Counted from the stretch's first letter, positions 18,297 to 26,531 are shown. The stretch: DNA of 64,000 bases from Streptomyces aurantiacus (GCF_027107535.1 NZ_CP114283.1:7998001-8062000); one strand, 5' to 3'. Notes: generated from the letters alone by a model not told the origin. Program-made: numbers and translations.

Positions 18297-18313
18297 CGCA
18301 CTATCTGCGATAC
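18297..18313. repeat. 17-bp repeat near left end of element 1 (candidate integrase arm site)
   Basis: CGCACTATCTGCGATAC occurs here, 107 bp inside attL, and again at 43248-43264, 77 bp inside the right end of element 1. Paired sites flanking the core att are expected for arm-type binding by a tyrosine integrase; function is inference. Confidence 0.5.
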
Positions 18314-18338
18314 ACGCGACACGCCTCCGACACAGTGC

Positions 18339-19100
18339 TCAGGGGTCCTTCCGCTTCCTGCCGTCTGGGGTGCCGCCCTTCGCGATCACGCTGGCAGCCA
18401 CCGCATCGAGTGCCGCCACCGCTACATCCGAGCCATCGCCTTCTACTGCCTCTGCGAGATTGCGGTATGCAATGTAGGCGGATGGGTTCACGAGGCGATC
18501 AGCGTGCCATGTGAAGACAACAAGCTCGCGCCAGCCCTCCTTGTGCCCTAGGAGCGCTTCGATTGCGACCTGACATGGGCGCGCTTCCGGGACGAAGTAA
18601 CGAGGTTTGCTCGTACCGAACTCGATGAACAACTGTTCTGCTGACCTGCCAGGTACCGCAAAAGCAGCAGGCAGCTTCACCCCATCGTCTTCCTCAGGAC
18701 GGAGATGAGACCTCGACGACGTCCACGGCAAAGGCGTCGTTGACACCAGGTCGTCGTCACGGAAGGAAATCCGCAAGTCTCTGACGACAATCGGCTTGGC
18801 GCCCGTGTTGTAGAAAACAACAGGGAACCGGATACGCGACTGGGAGACAGTCACCGCCCCAGCGAAGGTGAGAGGCTCCCATGACTTCAGCCGACCTTGT
18901 CGAGCATTGAGCCACCAGAACGAGGCGACCGTGAACACAAGGGCACAGGCTCCGACGAAAGCGGCGGCGGGCAGCGTGCTCTGCTGCTCTGTGGCGACCA
19001 TCAGTAACAACATGGCATGAGTCTGCCAGTTGGGTCGACCCTCGAAAAACCTCCGGATCTTTCCGGGCGACCGGGGGCGGTCCTCGAACCCCCGATTCAA
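18339..19100 (-). CDS. Hypothetical membrane protein with extracellular/immunoglobulin-like segment
   Basis: 253 aa, no family recognised. Two hydrophobic stretches (about residues 30-40 and 44-65, LPAAAFVGACALVFTVASFW) are followed by a soluble part beginning PVVFYNTGAKPIVVRDLRISF, the kind of beta-rich sequence seen in Ig-like domains. The annotated start is TTG 19100, without a clear ribosome site; ATG near residue 30 is an alternative. The codon string coding MLLLMV contains TTA, so expression would depend on the bldA tRNA. It lies downstream of int and is not a standard AICE backbone gene, so it is probably cargo at the element end. Confidence 0.6.
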   Translation of the reverse strand: MNRGFEDRPRSPGKIRRFFEGRPNWQTHAMLLLMVATEQQSTLPAAAFVGACALVFTVASFWWLNARQGRLKSWEPLTFAGAVTVSQSRIRFPVVFYNTGAKPIVVRDLRISFRDDDLVSTTPLPWTSSRSHLRPEEDDGVKLPAAFAVPGRSAEQLFIEFGTSKPRYFVPEARPCQVAIEALLGHKEGWRELVVFTWHADRLVNPSAYIAYRNLAEAVEGDGSDVAVAALDAVAASVIAKGGTPDGRKRKDP

Positions 19101-19121
19101 GGACCAAGAGCGGCCTGCGAG

Positions 19122-20582
19122 TTAAACAACATCGCCGTCTGCCTCCAAAGCAGTCGAAATCTTCAAGTTGGCCACTTCCTCGTGCCCGTCGATACAGCCG
19201 TGGTACCGGCGGTGAATCACCTCCGGGGAGTTGCCAACCCTTCGGGCCACCTCAGCGATCGGAACCCCTGCGTTTAGCCACCGCGTAATGCATGCGTGCC
19301 GCAAGTCGTACGGGCGTCCGGCCAAGGGCGAGTCGACGCGCTCAGGCGGGAGGGCGAACAGCCGCGCTTCCTCCCACACACGCCAGTACGTGGATGAGCC
19401 GACCACTCCCCCACGCTCATTCCCGAACACACGGTTCTCCTTGGCGGTCCCGAACTCCTTCAGATGGGACCGAAGGATTGCGACCAGGACGGGCGGGATG
19501 GGGACCGGACGGTCCGTGTCCGCCTCCCGCGCCTTCAGGCCCCGGCGGTCGTGCCGCTCCCCGGAGTCTGTCCACTGCTTGCCGGAGACAGGACGTGTCT
19601 CCCGCAGTGTCAGCGTGCCCCAACCCACGTCCGGGAGGTGGCAGTCGGACAGCCGCAGTCCAACCGCCTCGGCGGGCCTGAGACCCGCGTAGTAGAGCAC
19701 GGCGTAGAACGCGACCAGGCGCCGCCCGCGGCTGCGGTCCCATGAGCCGACGTAGGAGACGGCGGTGAGCAACTGGCGGCCCTGTACGGCGTTCACGAGG
19801 ACGCGCCGGTCCACCACCGCGCCGGAGCCCACGCGCTTCTTGTGGGCCCCTTGGAGGGGGTTTTCCGGGAGTTCCTTGGCGGCCACCGCATGTTCGAGAG
19901 CGGTGTTCAGGGCGCGGCGTCGCCGCTTGTGTGTCTCGCCTGCCGCCGGAGTGCCGTCCAGTCGATAGCTAAGCCGGTAAACCACGTCCTCGAACACCTC
20001 GGAGTCGACCAGGTCGACAACCGGCCGGTCCTGCGTTGTGAGCCACTCGTACGCGGCTTTCAGTTCGGCCGGCGGTTCCTGCCCCGCGTTCGTGGGGACG
20101 ATCCCCCACCGAAAGGCCAGTCGTAGATCCGTGTCGTCAGGGGTGTTCTCCCCGCGCTTCACCATGGCGAGCGCCACGGCCGCAAGTCCGTCCGCCATGC
20201 CCTCTCGGGTCTTGGCGGCACTCAGACGCCACCGCCCGGCAATGTACTTCCGGCAGAACTCGAACCACCGCAACGACGGCTTGGCCTCGGCCACGGTGGC
20301 CGCCGCTTCCGCCGCGCGGACCTCGGACTCAGGCTGCCCGCTTGTGATCTCGAACGCTTCCCCCCGTCGCATGGCCTGACGCAGCTCCGAGCGTCGACTC
20401 TCGGCAAGTGCTGAGGTGGCGAACGTCGCGCTGCTGACCTTCCCGCCCACGACCCAACGGAGTTGGTACGGACGCGCCTTCCGGTCAACCCTCGTGACCT
20501 TCCAGAGTCGGACATCGAGGGAGTACCCCGGTCGGGCCGACCCGTGGGGGCGGCGAGCCGGGGTGCCTTCTGTCGTGCTCAC
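19122..20582 (-). CDS. int: Site-specific tyrosine recombinase (integrase) of element 1
   Basis: Catalyses integration into and excision from the tRNA-Arg att site. About 486 aa. An Arm/AP2-like N-terminal region (RPYQLRWVVGGKVSSATF) and SAM-like core-binding domain precede the catalytic domain. Catalytic residues are visible: Arg in YAGLRPAEAVGLRLS, HxxR-type box RPYDLRHACITRWL, and the tyrosine in EVIHRRYHGCIDGHEE. GTG 20582 overlaps the xis stop by four bases (GTGA), which fixes the start. The sequence is clearly homologous to the integrase of element 2, consistent with the shared att. Confidence 0.95.
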   Translation of the reverse strand: MSTTEGTPARRPHGSARPGYSLDVRLWKVTRVDRKARPYQLRWVVGGKVSSATFATSALAESRRSELRQAMRRGEAFEITSGQPESEVRAAEAAATVAEAKPSLRWFEFCRKYIAGRWRLSAAKTREGMADGLAAVALAMVKRGENTPDDTDLRLAFRWGIVPTNAGQEPPAELKAAYEWLTTQDRPVVDLVDSEVFEDVVYRLSYRLDGTPAAGETHKRRRRALNTALEHAVAAKELPENPLQGAHKKRVGSGAVVDRRVLVNAVQGRQLLTAVSYVGSWDRSRGRRLVAFYAVLYYAGLRPAEAVGLRLSDCHLPDVGWGTLTLRETRPVSGKQWTDSGERHDRRGLKAREADTDRPVPIPPVLVAILRSHLKEFGTAKENRVFGNERGGVVGSSTYWRVWEEARLFALPPERVDSPLAGRPYDLRHACITRWLNAGVPIAEVARRVGNSPEVIHRRYHGCIDGHEEVANLKISTALEADGDVV

Positions 20583-20773
20583 GCGGCGTCCTCCCGCGCC
20601 GCAAGCCACCGCTCGTACTCGGATCGGCGGATTCGTACGTCACCGTTGGGAAGCTTGATCGAACGAGGGGCCTTCCCGAGTTGGCGCCACCGGTAGAACG
20701 TCGACGGAGCCACCTTCAGATCAGTGATGACCTCCGCGACGGTCAACTTCTCGTCCAGCGCGCGGGAACTCAT
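20579..20773 (-). CDS. xis: Excisionase / recombination directionality factor (MerR-AlpA type HTH)
   Basis: 64 aa, one winged helix-turn-helix: LTVAEVITDLKVAPSTFYRWRQLGKAP, wing RSIKLPNGDVRIRRSEYERWL. It would bind att arms and drive excision. It overlaps repA by ATGA at the start and int by GTGA at the stop, so rep-xis-int form a coupled operon. Confidence 0.92.
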   Translation of the reverse strand: MSSRALDEKLTVAEVITDLKVAPSTFYRWRQLGKAPRSIKLPNGDVRIRRSEYERWLAAREDAA

Positions 20774-21927
20774 ACCGCCGTCCCTTCGGCCTCGGTCGAC
20801 CCGGACAGCCCGGACAGCTCCAATTCCGACTGTCCGGGGTATTCGTGCTGGTCAGGTGAGGTAGCCGGACAGTCGGACAGCTCGGACACCTCCGGTACGC
20901 CCTGTGTCCGGGTCTCGGTGTCCGGGTAATACCGGCCGCTGCCGTCCCTGGTGAGCTGTCCCGCCTCGGCCATGCGGGAGCACGTCCGCCGAATCGTGTC
21001 GATGTCGACCTGCGACAGCTCGCCCGCCATGTCCTTGGGCTTCGCTCCGGGATGAGCACGGACATAGCGCAGAATCGCGGCTCGGGTGTCCCCAACGGTG
21101 TGGTCGGTCGCAGGACCGTCCAGCAAGTGCCAGGCTCCGGAAGCAGATTGGAACTGAAGCGCGTACTCCGCTTCGTCCACGTCCCGGCCGGTGACGTGCA
21201 GGATGCCGTCTGCCTGCCCGCGCGCCCGCTTCAGTACGAGCGTGGCGTCCGCGGCGCCCGCGATGCCGTTGGTCCCGGAGACCTCCGTCAGGAAGTCCTC
21301 GGAAGCAGCCTTGCGCACGTGGTGGACGAGGACGACAGCCACGCTGTAGTGATCAGCGAGCCGCTTCGCATAGCTGACGGACACATAGTCGGCGTCGTAC
21401 GCCGAAACCCCTTGCGGGGCCTGTCCGCGCATCTTGGCGAACACGTCAATGACGACCATGCGCGCATCGAGGTTGCGGTCCAACCACTGCGCGATGGCCT
21501 CTGTGCCGCCCTGGGGGAAGGGCGGGCACTCGGTGACCAGGGTCAGACCGGCAGGCGCCGGCTGTCCCCCCAGGAGCTTGCCCATGCGGCTCTGAAGGCG
21601 ACGCGGGGTGTCCTCCAAAGCGAGGTAGAGGACCGGTCCGCCCGGAACAGGCACGGAGTCGAACGCCTGCCCTCCGGCTGCAACCGCGAGGGCGAGCCCG
21701 AGAGACAGCCATGACTTGCCGACCTTGGGCGGTCCGGCGAGCAAGCTCACGCCTTCGGCGAGGATGCCGGGCACGGCCCATTTCGGCTCGGGGAACTGCG
21801 TGGCCATGAGCTGATCGGCCGTCCACGCGGTCCGCGGGCGCTCCCGCTTCGGCGGTGCCACTGCCGAGGGCTGAGAGTCGCTGGGCACGGAGTACAGGTG
21901 CAGGGGCGGGATCGGGTTGGCGCTCAC
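20770..21927 (-). CDS. RepA/DnaB-like AAA+ (RecA-fold) helicase ATPase
   Basis: 385 aa. Walker A AGPPKVGKSWLS at residues 64-75, ALEDTPRRLQSRMG (arginine-rich motif after the second strand), Walker B MVVIDVFAKM and a VLVHHVRKA sensor histidine motif. This is the hexameric RepA-type replicative helicase fold used by plasmids and AICEs. A winged-helix-like segment follows (TRAAILRYVRAHPGAKPKDM ... RRTCSRMAEAGQLTRDG), then a Ser/Glu-rich tail coded by the GGACAG repeats. It overlaps the prim-pol upstream and xis downstream by ATGA. With the prim-pol it probably forms a helicase-primase replication pair instead of a RepSA rolling-circle initiator. Confidence 0.85.
   Translation of the reverse strand: MSANPIPPLHLYSVPSDSQPSAVAPPKRERPRTAWTADQLMATQFPEPKWAVPGILAEGVSLLAGPPKVGKSWLSLGLALAVAAGGQAFDSVPVPGGPVLYLALEDTPRRLQSRMGKLLGGQPAPAGLTLVTECPPFPQGGTEAIAQWLDRNLDARMVVIDVFAKMRGQAPQGVSAYDADYVSVSYAKRLADHYSVAVVLVHHVRKAASEDFLTEVSGTNGIAGAADATLVLKRARGQADGILHVTGRDVDEAEYALQFQSASGAWHLLDGPATDHTVGDTRAAILRYVRAHPGAKPKDMAGELSQVDIDTIRRTCSRMAEAGQLTRDGSGRYYPDTETRTQGVPEVSELSDCPATSPDQHEYPGQSELELSGLSGSTEAEGTAV
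20798..20934. repeat. GGACAG/CTGTCC repeat cluster at the 3' end of repA (candidate origin iterons)
   Basis: Four GGACAG copies, one CTGTCC and several GGACA/TGTCC half copies lie within about 140 bp. The strings TCCGACTGTCCGG and CGACTGTCCGGGG recur at 35709-35785. They encode the low-complexity ELSGLSG C-terminus of the ATPase. The place, next to xis on the replication side, matches the iteron array of element 2. Confidence 0.5.
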
Positions 21928-22823
21928 GCGGCGACCGTCCTGGGTCGCCGTGCTCCGGTCCTGAGCCCGGAGGCGATGGTGCGGTGCGCCTCGCGCTCGC
22001 CCTGGCCGACTTGGAGAGCAGCGGTCAGCAGCCAGCCACTCACGTCGGCTTCACTCAGCTCTCCCCCGGCAACAAGCTGTCCGAGGGCGACCGAAGCGAT
22101 GAACAGCGCATTGTTGTGCTGGTCCTCTCCGGACTCGGCGACCCGCGCCACTTCACCGTTGACCGCGGACCGCAGGAAGGCCGCACGTCGTCCGCGACCG
22201 GTGAGGGCGACCCTGATGGGCTTCTGTGGCGGCAGCGGGGCGGGCCGAAGGAGTTCGGCGAGCCAGCCTGGCAAGGGCGCCACGGGGGCGTTGTGGGCCA
22301 CCTCGTACGTGCGTCCGGCAAAGGTGCTGCCTGCGGCGACCACGAGTCCGCCCACGGCGCGGGTGTCGACCTTCCAGCCCAGTCCTCGGGCGCTGTCCCC
22401 GGCGGTGTTGCGCAGGGGCTCGCCCCCGGGCGCGGCGAAGTACAGGTGAGTGCCGCCACTCCATGTGCGGACCGTGTACGTGTCGGCGGGGAAGGGCTGG
22501 CCGTGGCGCTCGCAGAGCAGGGCGAGCACGTCGGCTCCGTCCGTGACCCCATGCTCGGCCCAATCGGCCGGCGGGGTGTCTGCGGCGTGCTTGGGCCGGT
22601 CCAAGTCGATGGTGACCAGACCTGAAGGCCCGGCGGCAATACCGACGTTGTACGCGGCGCGTGACCAGCATCGGGTGATGCGCTCGCAGTCGGTGGTGGC
22701 GTGCTGTTCCCATGCGGAGATGGCGGGGCGCTTGTCACCAGGCACGAGAGGGAAGACGTGCCAGTCTCGCGACGCTGCGTCAAGCGCTGAGGCGAGCTGG
22801 GCAGGGCCGTCGGAGTACGGCAT
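21924..22823 (-). CDS. Bifunctional DNA primase/polymerase (prim-pol, AEP family)
   Basis: About 299 aa. Synthesises primers and short DNA for replication of the excised element. Prim-pol features: DWHVFPLVPGDKRPAI at the N-terminus, the acidic motif VTIDLDRPK (residues ~70-78) and VRTWSGGTHLYFAAPG. ATG 22823 (MPYSDGPAQ) is chosen because AGGAG lies 9 nt upstream, right after hairpin module A; the longer in-frame ORF reads antisense of the methyltransferase. Stop overlaps the ATPase start by ATGA. Confidence 0.88.
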   Translation of the reverse strand: MPYSDGPAQLASALDAASRDWHVFPLVPGDKRPAISAWEQHATTDCERITRCWSRAAYNVGIAAGPSGLVTIDLDRPKHAADTPPADWAEHGVTDGADVLALLCERHGQPFPADTYTVRTWSGGTHLYFAAPGGEPLRNTAGDSARGLGWKVDTRAVGGLVVAAGSTFAGRTYEVAHNAPVAPLPGWLAELLRPAPLPPQKPIRVALTGRGRRAAFLRSAVNGEVARVAESGEDQHNNALFIASVALGQLVAGGELSEADVSGWLLTAALQVGQGEREAHRTIASGLRTGARRPRTVAA

Positions 22824-22826
22824 CCT

Positions 22827-22915
22827 GGGGTTCTCCTGTTCTGTCTTCGGATGGGCAGGGAGAACCGCGGCGGCGGGCGACCTTGCTGGGGAGTCCCGCC
22901 GCCGCGGCGTTGCTA
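22827..22915. repeat. Hairpin module, copy A
   Basis: 89-bp intergenic module nearly identical to 24198-24287. It runs from the TAG stop of the upstream gene to the ribosome site of the downstream gene. A 13-bp perfect stem (22865-22877 with 22895-22907) closes a 17-nt loop containing CCTTGCTGGGGAG. It may be an attenuator or RNA processing/stability element. Confidence 0.85.
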
Positions 22916-24193
22916 GGCGATGTCCAGGGCGAGCTGGGCCGGGCCAAGGTCCGCGGTTGCGGAGCCGGCGGCGAGCAAGGTGCGGTAGGCGAGGGCGGCT
23001 TGGTGGATGACGACGCCGTTGCCGAGGATCTTGAGCTGGTCGGAGCGGGAGAGGCCCAGCTCCGGGCTGGTGACCCAGCCGGGATCGGCGCCCATCATCC
23101 ATTCCACGAATGCCGGGGACAGGCGCCGGTTGCCCTTGGTACCGGGCTCGGTCGGCTCCGGTGCGGGGCGTCCCAGCACCTGCTCCCAGCGGCGGATAGC
23201 CGGTCCGTAGTCGGTGCCGTTGGTGGCGACCCATTCCCCGTCCAGGCGCACGGCTTGGCCGGGGAGGTAGTAGTTGCCCGCTGTGTCGCGCGGGTTGGGT
23301 CCGCCGTGCGGTCCGTCGGATGCCTTGGGGGTCGGCAGCAGGTTCACCACTACCTCGTTGAGCGGGCGGGAGTTGGTGCCGAGGAGGTTGGAGGCGCCGG
23401 ACTTCCAGTCGCGCGCGGCGGGAGTGGGCAGGAGGGTGACGGCGGTGCGCAGGTTCATCCCGCCCTGGCGTTTGGGGGAGGTGCCGGGGCCGCCGGCTCC
23501 GTCGGCGGCGGCCGGGGTCGGGGTCGGCAGCAGCCTCAAGCCTCGGTCGGGGGCAGCAAGAAGACCACTTCGTCCTCCAGCGTGGGCCCGTGTCCGCCGG
23601 CTTTGCGTTTGTCCGGGTGCTGCGGTCCTCCGTTCCTGCCGAGCTGGGAGGTGGGGGTCTTCAGCAGCGGGATACGCGACGGCGAACCAGCGGTCCCGGC
23701 GGTGGCAGGCTCCGACTTCGGGATCTCCAGCGCGTAGGCACATCCATCGCGCGTCGTACCCGATCGCGGCCAGGTCGGCGGCGACGACGTCGAGTCCCCG
23801 GCTTCGCAGGGCTGCGACGTTTTCCAGGAAGACGAGCCGGGGTCGAAGGTGGCGAATGGCTTGGGCGATGGTTTTCCAGAGTCCTGAGCGGTCACCGGCG
23901 ATCCCTCCCCGAGGTCCGGCGTTGGAGATGTCCTGGCAGGGAAAGCCGGCGGTCAACGACGCCGGGCGCGGCATCGTGGCGGCCAGCGCCGCGAAGTCGA
24001 CCGCGGTGATGTCACCCAGGTTCCGCGCGTGTGGCAGGCGCGCGGCCAGCAGCCGGGAGGCGGCCGGGTCCTTCTCACCGACCAGGACGGTGGGCAGGCC
24101 GGTGGCCGCTTCTACGGCCTGATCCAGCGCGGCGGAGCCGGTGCAAAAGCTGACGTTGCCGCCTTCCGGTGGCACGGCGGTGGGATGGGTCAT
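22913..24193 (-). CDS. DNA (cytosine-5)-methyltransferase of element 1
   Basis: About 426 aa. C5-cytosine methyltransferase motifs in order: motif IV TAGFPCQDISNAG with catalytic cysteine, motif VI FLENVAALRSRG, motif VIII HRRDRWFAVAYP, and motif X ILGNGVVIHQAALAY; motif I is a weak SFCTGSAAL. The target-recognition region (about 190-330) carries LLPTPAARDWKSGASN, typical of phage and AICE enzymes. No nuclease partner is adjacent, so it is probably an orphan protecting the element from host restriction on transfer. ATG 24193 lies just after hairpin module B with AGGAG upstream. It is homologous to the methyltransferase of element 2. Confidence 0.88.
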   Translation of the reverse strand: MTHPTAVPPEGGNVSFCTGSAALDQAVEAATGLPTVLVGEKDPAASRLLAARLPHARNLGDITAVDFAALAATMPRPASLTAGFPCQDISNAGPRGGIAGDRSGLWKTIAQAIRHLRPRLVFLENVAALRSRGLDVVAADLAAIGYDARWMCLRAGDPEVGACHRRDRWFAVAYPAAEDPHLPARQERRTAAPGQTQSRRTRAHAGGRSGLLAAPDRGLRLLPTPTPAAADGAGGPGTSPKRQGGMNLRTAVTLLPTPAARDWKSGASNLLGTNSRPLNEVVVNLLPTPKASDGPHGGPNPRDTAGNYYLPGQAVRLDGEWVATNGTDYGPAIRRWEQVLGRPAPEPTEPGTKGNRRLSPAFVEWMMGADPGWVTSPELGLSRSDQLKILGNGVVIHQAALAYRTLLAAGSATADLGPAQLALDIA

Positions 24194-24197
24194 GCTG

Positions 24198-24287
24198 GGG
24201 GTTCTCCTGTTTCTGACTTCGGATTGGCAGGGAGAACCGCGGCGGCGGGCGACCTTGCTGGGGAGTCCCGCCGCCGCGGCGTTGCTA
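24198..24287. repeat. Hairpin module, copy B
   Basis: Second copy of the module, stem 24237-24249 with 24267-24279. It ends on the stop codon of the MazG-like gene and starts at the ribosome site of the methyltransferase. Only a few mismatches to copy A, outside stem and loop. Confidence 0.85.
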
Positions 24288-24971
24288 CTGGTTCTTGGCC
24301 CAACGGGCGTATTCCTGGCGGACGTAGCCGCGCGGGTGGGCGATGGTGGCCGGGTCGTCGGGCCCGTATGGGTCGCCGTAGTAGTCACCGTGGCCTTCCC
24401 GGTCGGCCGCGATGAGCTGCCGGGCGGCATTGGCTGCGATGTCGTCGCTGCCGTTGGGGACTCCGTCGGCCTCGTAGCTCAGGACGATGCGGTCCAGCAC
24501 TGCGGCTTTGCGCAGCCAGTACTCACGGCTCACATCGTCGTCCTGTGAGTGGGTGATCACTGTCCTGGCCGCTGCTGCGGTCCATGCGATCTCTTCGGTG
24601 ATGTCGGGGGCGGTGGCGTAGGCGTTCTTCGGTGTCGGCCAGGCCGTCAGCCACACCTCGGCCTCGTGCAGACGGCGCGTTGCGGCGTGCAGCTTGGCGT
24701 CCAGCACGGCGGGGGCAACGTCGGTGAAGGAGTGAAGGGCGACGGTGGCGGCGATGATGACGTCGCAGAGTTCGTCGGCCACGTCGGCGCGGCTGTGCGT
24801 GATGCCCTTGCGGGGGTTTTGGCCCGTCATGCCGATGTATGCGGCGGCGGCCTCTCCTGCTTCCTCCGTCACCTTCAGCAGGCGTGCGGAGATCTCTTTG
24901 TCGTCGGTGCCGTTGGCCTCGTTGAGGGTGGTGGCGATGCGGTGGGTTGCGGGCCACAGAGCGGTACTCAT
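24285..24971 (-). CDS. MazG-like nucleotide pyrophosphohydrolase fused to a C-terminal extension
   Basis: 228 aa. The N-terminal ~110 residues match the all-alpha NTP pyrophosphatase (MazG) fold: LLKVTEEAGEAAAAYIG provides the EExxE metal motif, and DVADELCDVIIAATVALHSF the ExxD motif. The C-terminal part is unrecognised. It may hydrolyse non-canonical or stress nucleotides while the element replicates. ATG 24971 overlaps the next gene upstream by ATGA. A related gene sits in the same block of element 2. Confidence 0.75.
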   Translation of the reverse strand: MSTALWPATHRIATTLNEANGTDDKEISARLLKVTEEAGEAAAAYIGMTGQNPRKGITHSRADVADELCDVIIAATVALHSFTDVAPAVLDAKLHAATRRLHEAEVWLTAWPTPKNAYATAPDITEEIAWTAAAARTVITHSQDDDVSREYWLRKAAVLDRIVLSYEADGVPNGSDDIAANAARQLIAADREGHGDYYGDPYGPDDPATIAHPRGYVRQEYARWAKNQ

Positions 24972-25294
24972 GCGGACTTCCTTTCAGGGGTGCCGAGTTG
25001 GAGTGGCAGGGAGGTGGGTGCGGTCCGCTCGGGCAGGTACCGCACGTTGGTCTTGCTGGGTGTGGGGGTGTCGTCGTGGAAGCGGTGGGTGCCGAGATCG
25101 CGAGTGCCGGCGCGGTGGCGGGGTGCGTCGGGGTGGGTGTGGTTCCACCGCTCTGCACACACCTTGTGGACGGGCTCGTCGGCGTGCGAGCGCATCGGCG
25201 TGGGCTTGCGGCACAGGACGCAGGGAAGGTCTTCGAACCGGTCGAAGTGCAGTGCCTCGCGCCAGATCAGTAGGCGCATCGCGCCCGCGTTCAT
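24968..25294 (-). CDS. Small putative zinc-binding protein
   Basis: 108 aa, no named family. A Cys/His cluster, LPCVLCRKPTPMRSH ... VHKVCAERW, looks like a single zinc site. ATG 25294 overlaps the stop of the membrane-protein gene (ATGA). Longer in-frame ORF upstream is antisense-like and rejected. The rest is polar and charged (HTHPDAPRHRAGTRDLGTH). Confidence 0.6.
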   Translation of the reverse strand: MNAGAMRLLIWREALHFDRFEDLPCVLCRKPTPMRSHADEPVHKVCAERWNHTHPDAPRHRAGTRDLGTHRFHDDTPTPSKTNVRYLPERTAPTSLPLQLGTPERKSA

Positions 25295-25893
25295 GCGGCG
25301 CGGTGGTGCGTCGGTAGCTCCGGCAGGCCAGCCGCGTCCAGCGCGGTGGGGTCGAAGCCGGGCAGCATCGCGCGGGCGGTGAGCGCGGCGGCGAGCTGTT
25401 CGGCGTAGGCGGCGCCGGTGCGGGCCACCTCGATCTGTGTTGTGCCGCGGATGGTTTCCACGCGCTCGATGTGGGCGTGCTCCTCGCGCCGCTCGCTCAC
25501 GTGCCGCTCGTACGACAGCGCCGTGCGGCGGTCCTGTCGCCAGTACCGGGCGGCGAGCCCGTAGGCGATGGCGGTCGCGAGCACCCACAGCAGCAACGGC
25601 AGCGACAGCCCGTCGGCGTACCCACCCACGCCCGCCAGAGCGAGCCCGCCGGAGGCGGCGAACGCGGTTCCAGCAATGACGGGGTCTCCGGCGCGGCCGA
25701 CGCTCGCGCATGCCCCGGCCGCCGCGGCGGCGAGGGACAGCGCGGTCATCAACACCGCGTTGCCAATGGAGTGTTCGGCGCCATTCGCGTTCCAGATCCG
25801 GGCCAGGATCAGCACGGTGGACGTGGCGATGGCGGGTGCGGCTTTGGGGGCGATGAGGGCGAGCCAGTGGCGCGCCACGATCTGCTCGTTCAC
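25291..25893 (-). CDS. Integral membrane protein of AICE transfer/spread region
   Basis: 200 aa with about four hydrophobic helices in residues 15-125 (for example IGNAVLMTALSLAAAAAGAC and LSLPLLLWVLATAIAYGL), then a charged, probably coiled-coil cytoplasmic tail rich in Glu/His/Arg. Family unknown; position and topology suggest a Spd-like spread protein of mating Streptomyces. Confidence 0.65.
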   Translation of the reverse strand: MNEQIVARHWLALIAPKAAPAIATSTVLILARIWNANGAEHSIGNAVLMTALSLAAAAAGACASVGRAGDPVIAGTAFAASGGLALAGVGGYADGLSLPLLLWVLATAIAYGLAARYWRQDRRTALSYERHVSERREEHAHIERVETIRGTTQIEVARTGAAYAEQLAAALTARAMLPGFDPTALDAAGLPELPTHHRAA

Positions 25894-25902
25894 GGCGGGC
25901 TC

Positions 25903-26091
25903 CTAGATGTTGCCGAGGGCGTTGACGACGGCGGTGCTCAGCTCGTTCATGGGGCCGGAGGCGCCGGTGGAGGCGAGGTAGAAGCCGAACATGACGGCGA
26001 TGAACGCGGAGCCGTAGCCGAGGGTCTTGGAGCGGAGCAGGAAGAACAGGACCAGGCCGAACAGGGCGACCAGGGAGACGGTGACGGCCAT
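25903..26091 (-). CDS. Small two-helix membrane protein
   Basis: 62 aa, almost entirely hydrophobic: VSLVALFGLVLFFLL and LGYGSAFIAVMFGFYLA. Such proteins are commonly found between traB and replication genes in AICEs. A ribosome site (GGGATAAC then ATG) is weak but the gene is tightly packed, 4 bp after its upstream neighbour. Confidence 0.65.
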   Translation of the reverse strand: MAVTVSLVALFGLVLFFLLRSKTLGYGSAFIAVMFGFYLASTGASGPMNELSTAVVNALGNI

Positions 26092-26095
26092 CGGG

Positions 26096-26389
26096 TTATC
26101 CCTTCGGGGCGGGCCGCTTGGCAGCGGCGGGGGCGGGGGTGGTGCTGCCGTCGCGGTAGACGTGCAGCCAGAGGTTGTAGAGGTGGCGGCCGACGCGTAT
26201 GCGCTTGCCGTGGCCCTTGCAGCGGCGGCAGGTCTTGCCGCGCTTGAGCCGTCCCTTGCGGTCGGTCTTCATCGCGAAGCCGAAGCCGCGGCACTTGCGG
26301 CAGTCGCCGTACGGGCTCGACGCACACAGACTGACGTAACCAAGAGTGACGGTGAGCAGGCAGGCGCTAGCAAGGAGGATCAGGGTCAT
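26096..26389 (-). CDS. Membrane-anchored protein with DnaJ-type zinc-finger repeats
   Basis: 97 aa. An N-terminal signal-anchor (LILLASACLLTVTLGYVSL) precedes two CxxCxGxG-like elements (CRKCRGFGF and CRRCKGHGK), the DnaJ zinc-finger spacing. No J-domain is present. It probably has a structural or chaperone-like role in the transfer complex; that is inference. Its upstream side is the TGCTAG repeat cluster. Confidence 0.65.
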   Translation of the reverse strand: MTLILLASACLLTVTLGYVSLCASSPYGDCRKCRGFGFAMKTDRKGRLKRGKTCRRCKGHGKRIRVGRHLYNLWLHVYRDGSTTPAPAAAKRPAPKG

Positions 26390-26432
26390 GGGGTGCCCTT
26401 CCAGGCGGGTTTCCGGGTGTTCTCGCAGGTGG

Positions 26433-26521
26433 GGTGCTAGGTGCGAGGTTGCTGATCAGAGCCGGTTTGGGGTGCTAGAGAGGCTGCTAGGTCTAGCAGC
26501 GGCGGGTGCTAGACCTAGCAG
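26433..26521. promoter_or_regulatory. TGCTAG repeat cluster downstream of traB1 (candidate clt/TraB recognition site)
   Basis: Six TGCTAG/CTAGCA units in 89 bp: direct at 26435, 26473, 26485 and 26507, inverted at 26493 and 26515. The last four form two 16-bp palindromes (26484-26499, 26506-26521) 22 bp apart. CTAG is a rare tetranucleotide in Streptomyces, so the density is striking. TraB proteins bind repeated 8-bp sites in the clt locus, normally close to traB; this location, 11 bp past the traB stop, fits. Confidence 0.6.
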
Positions 26522-26531
26522 CGGTGCGCGG

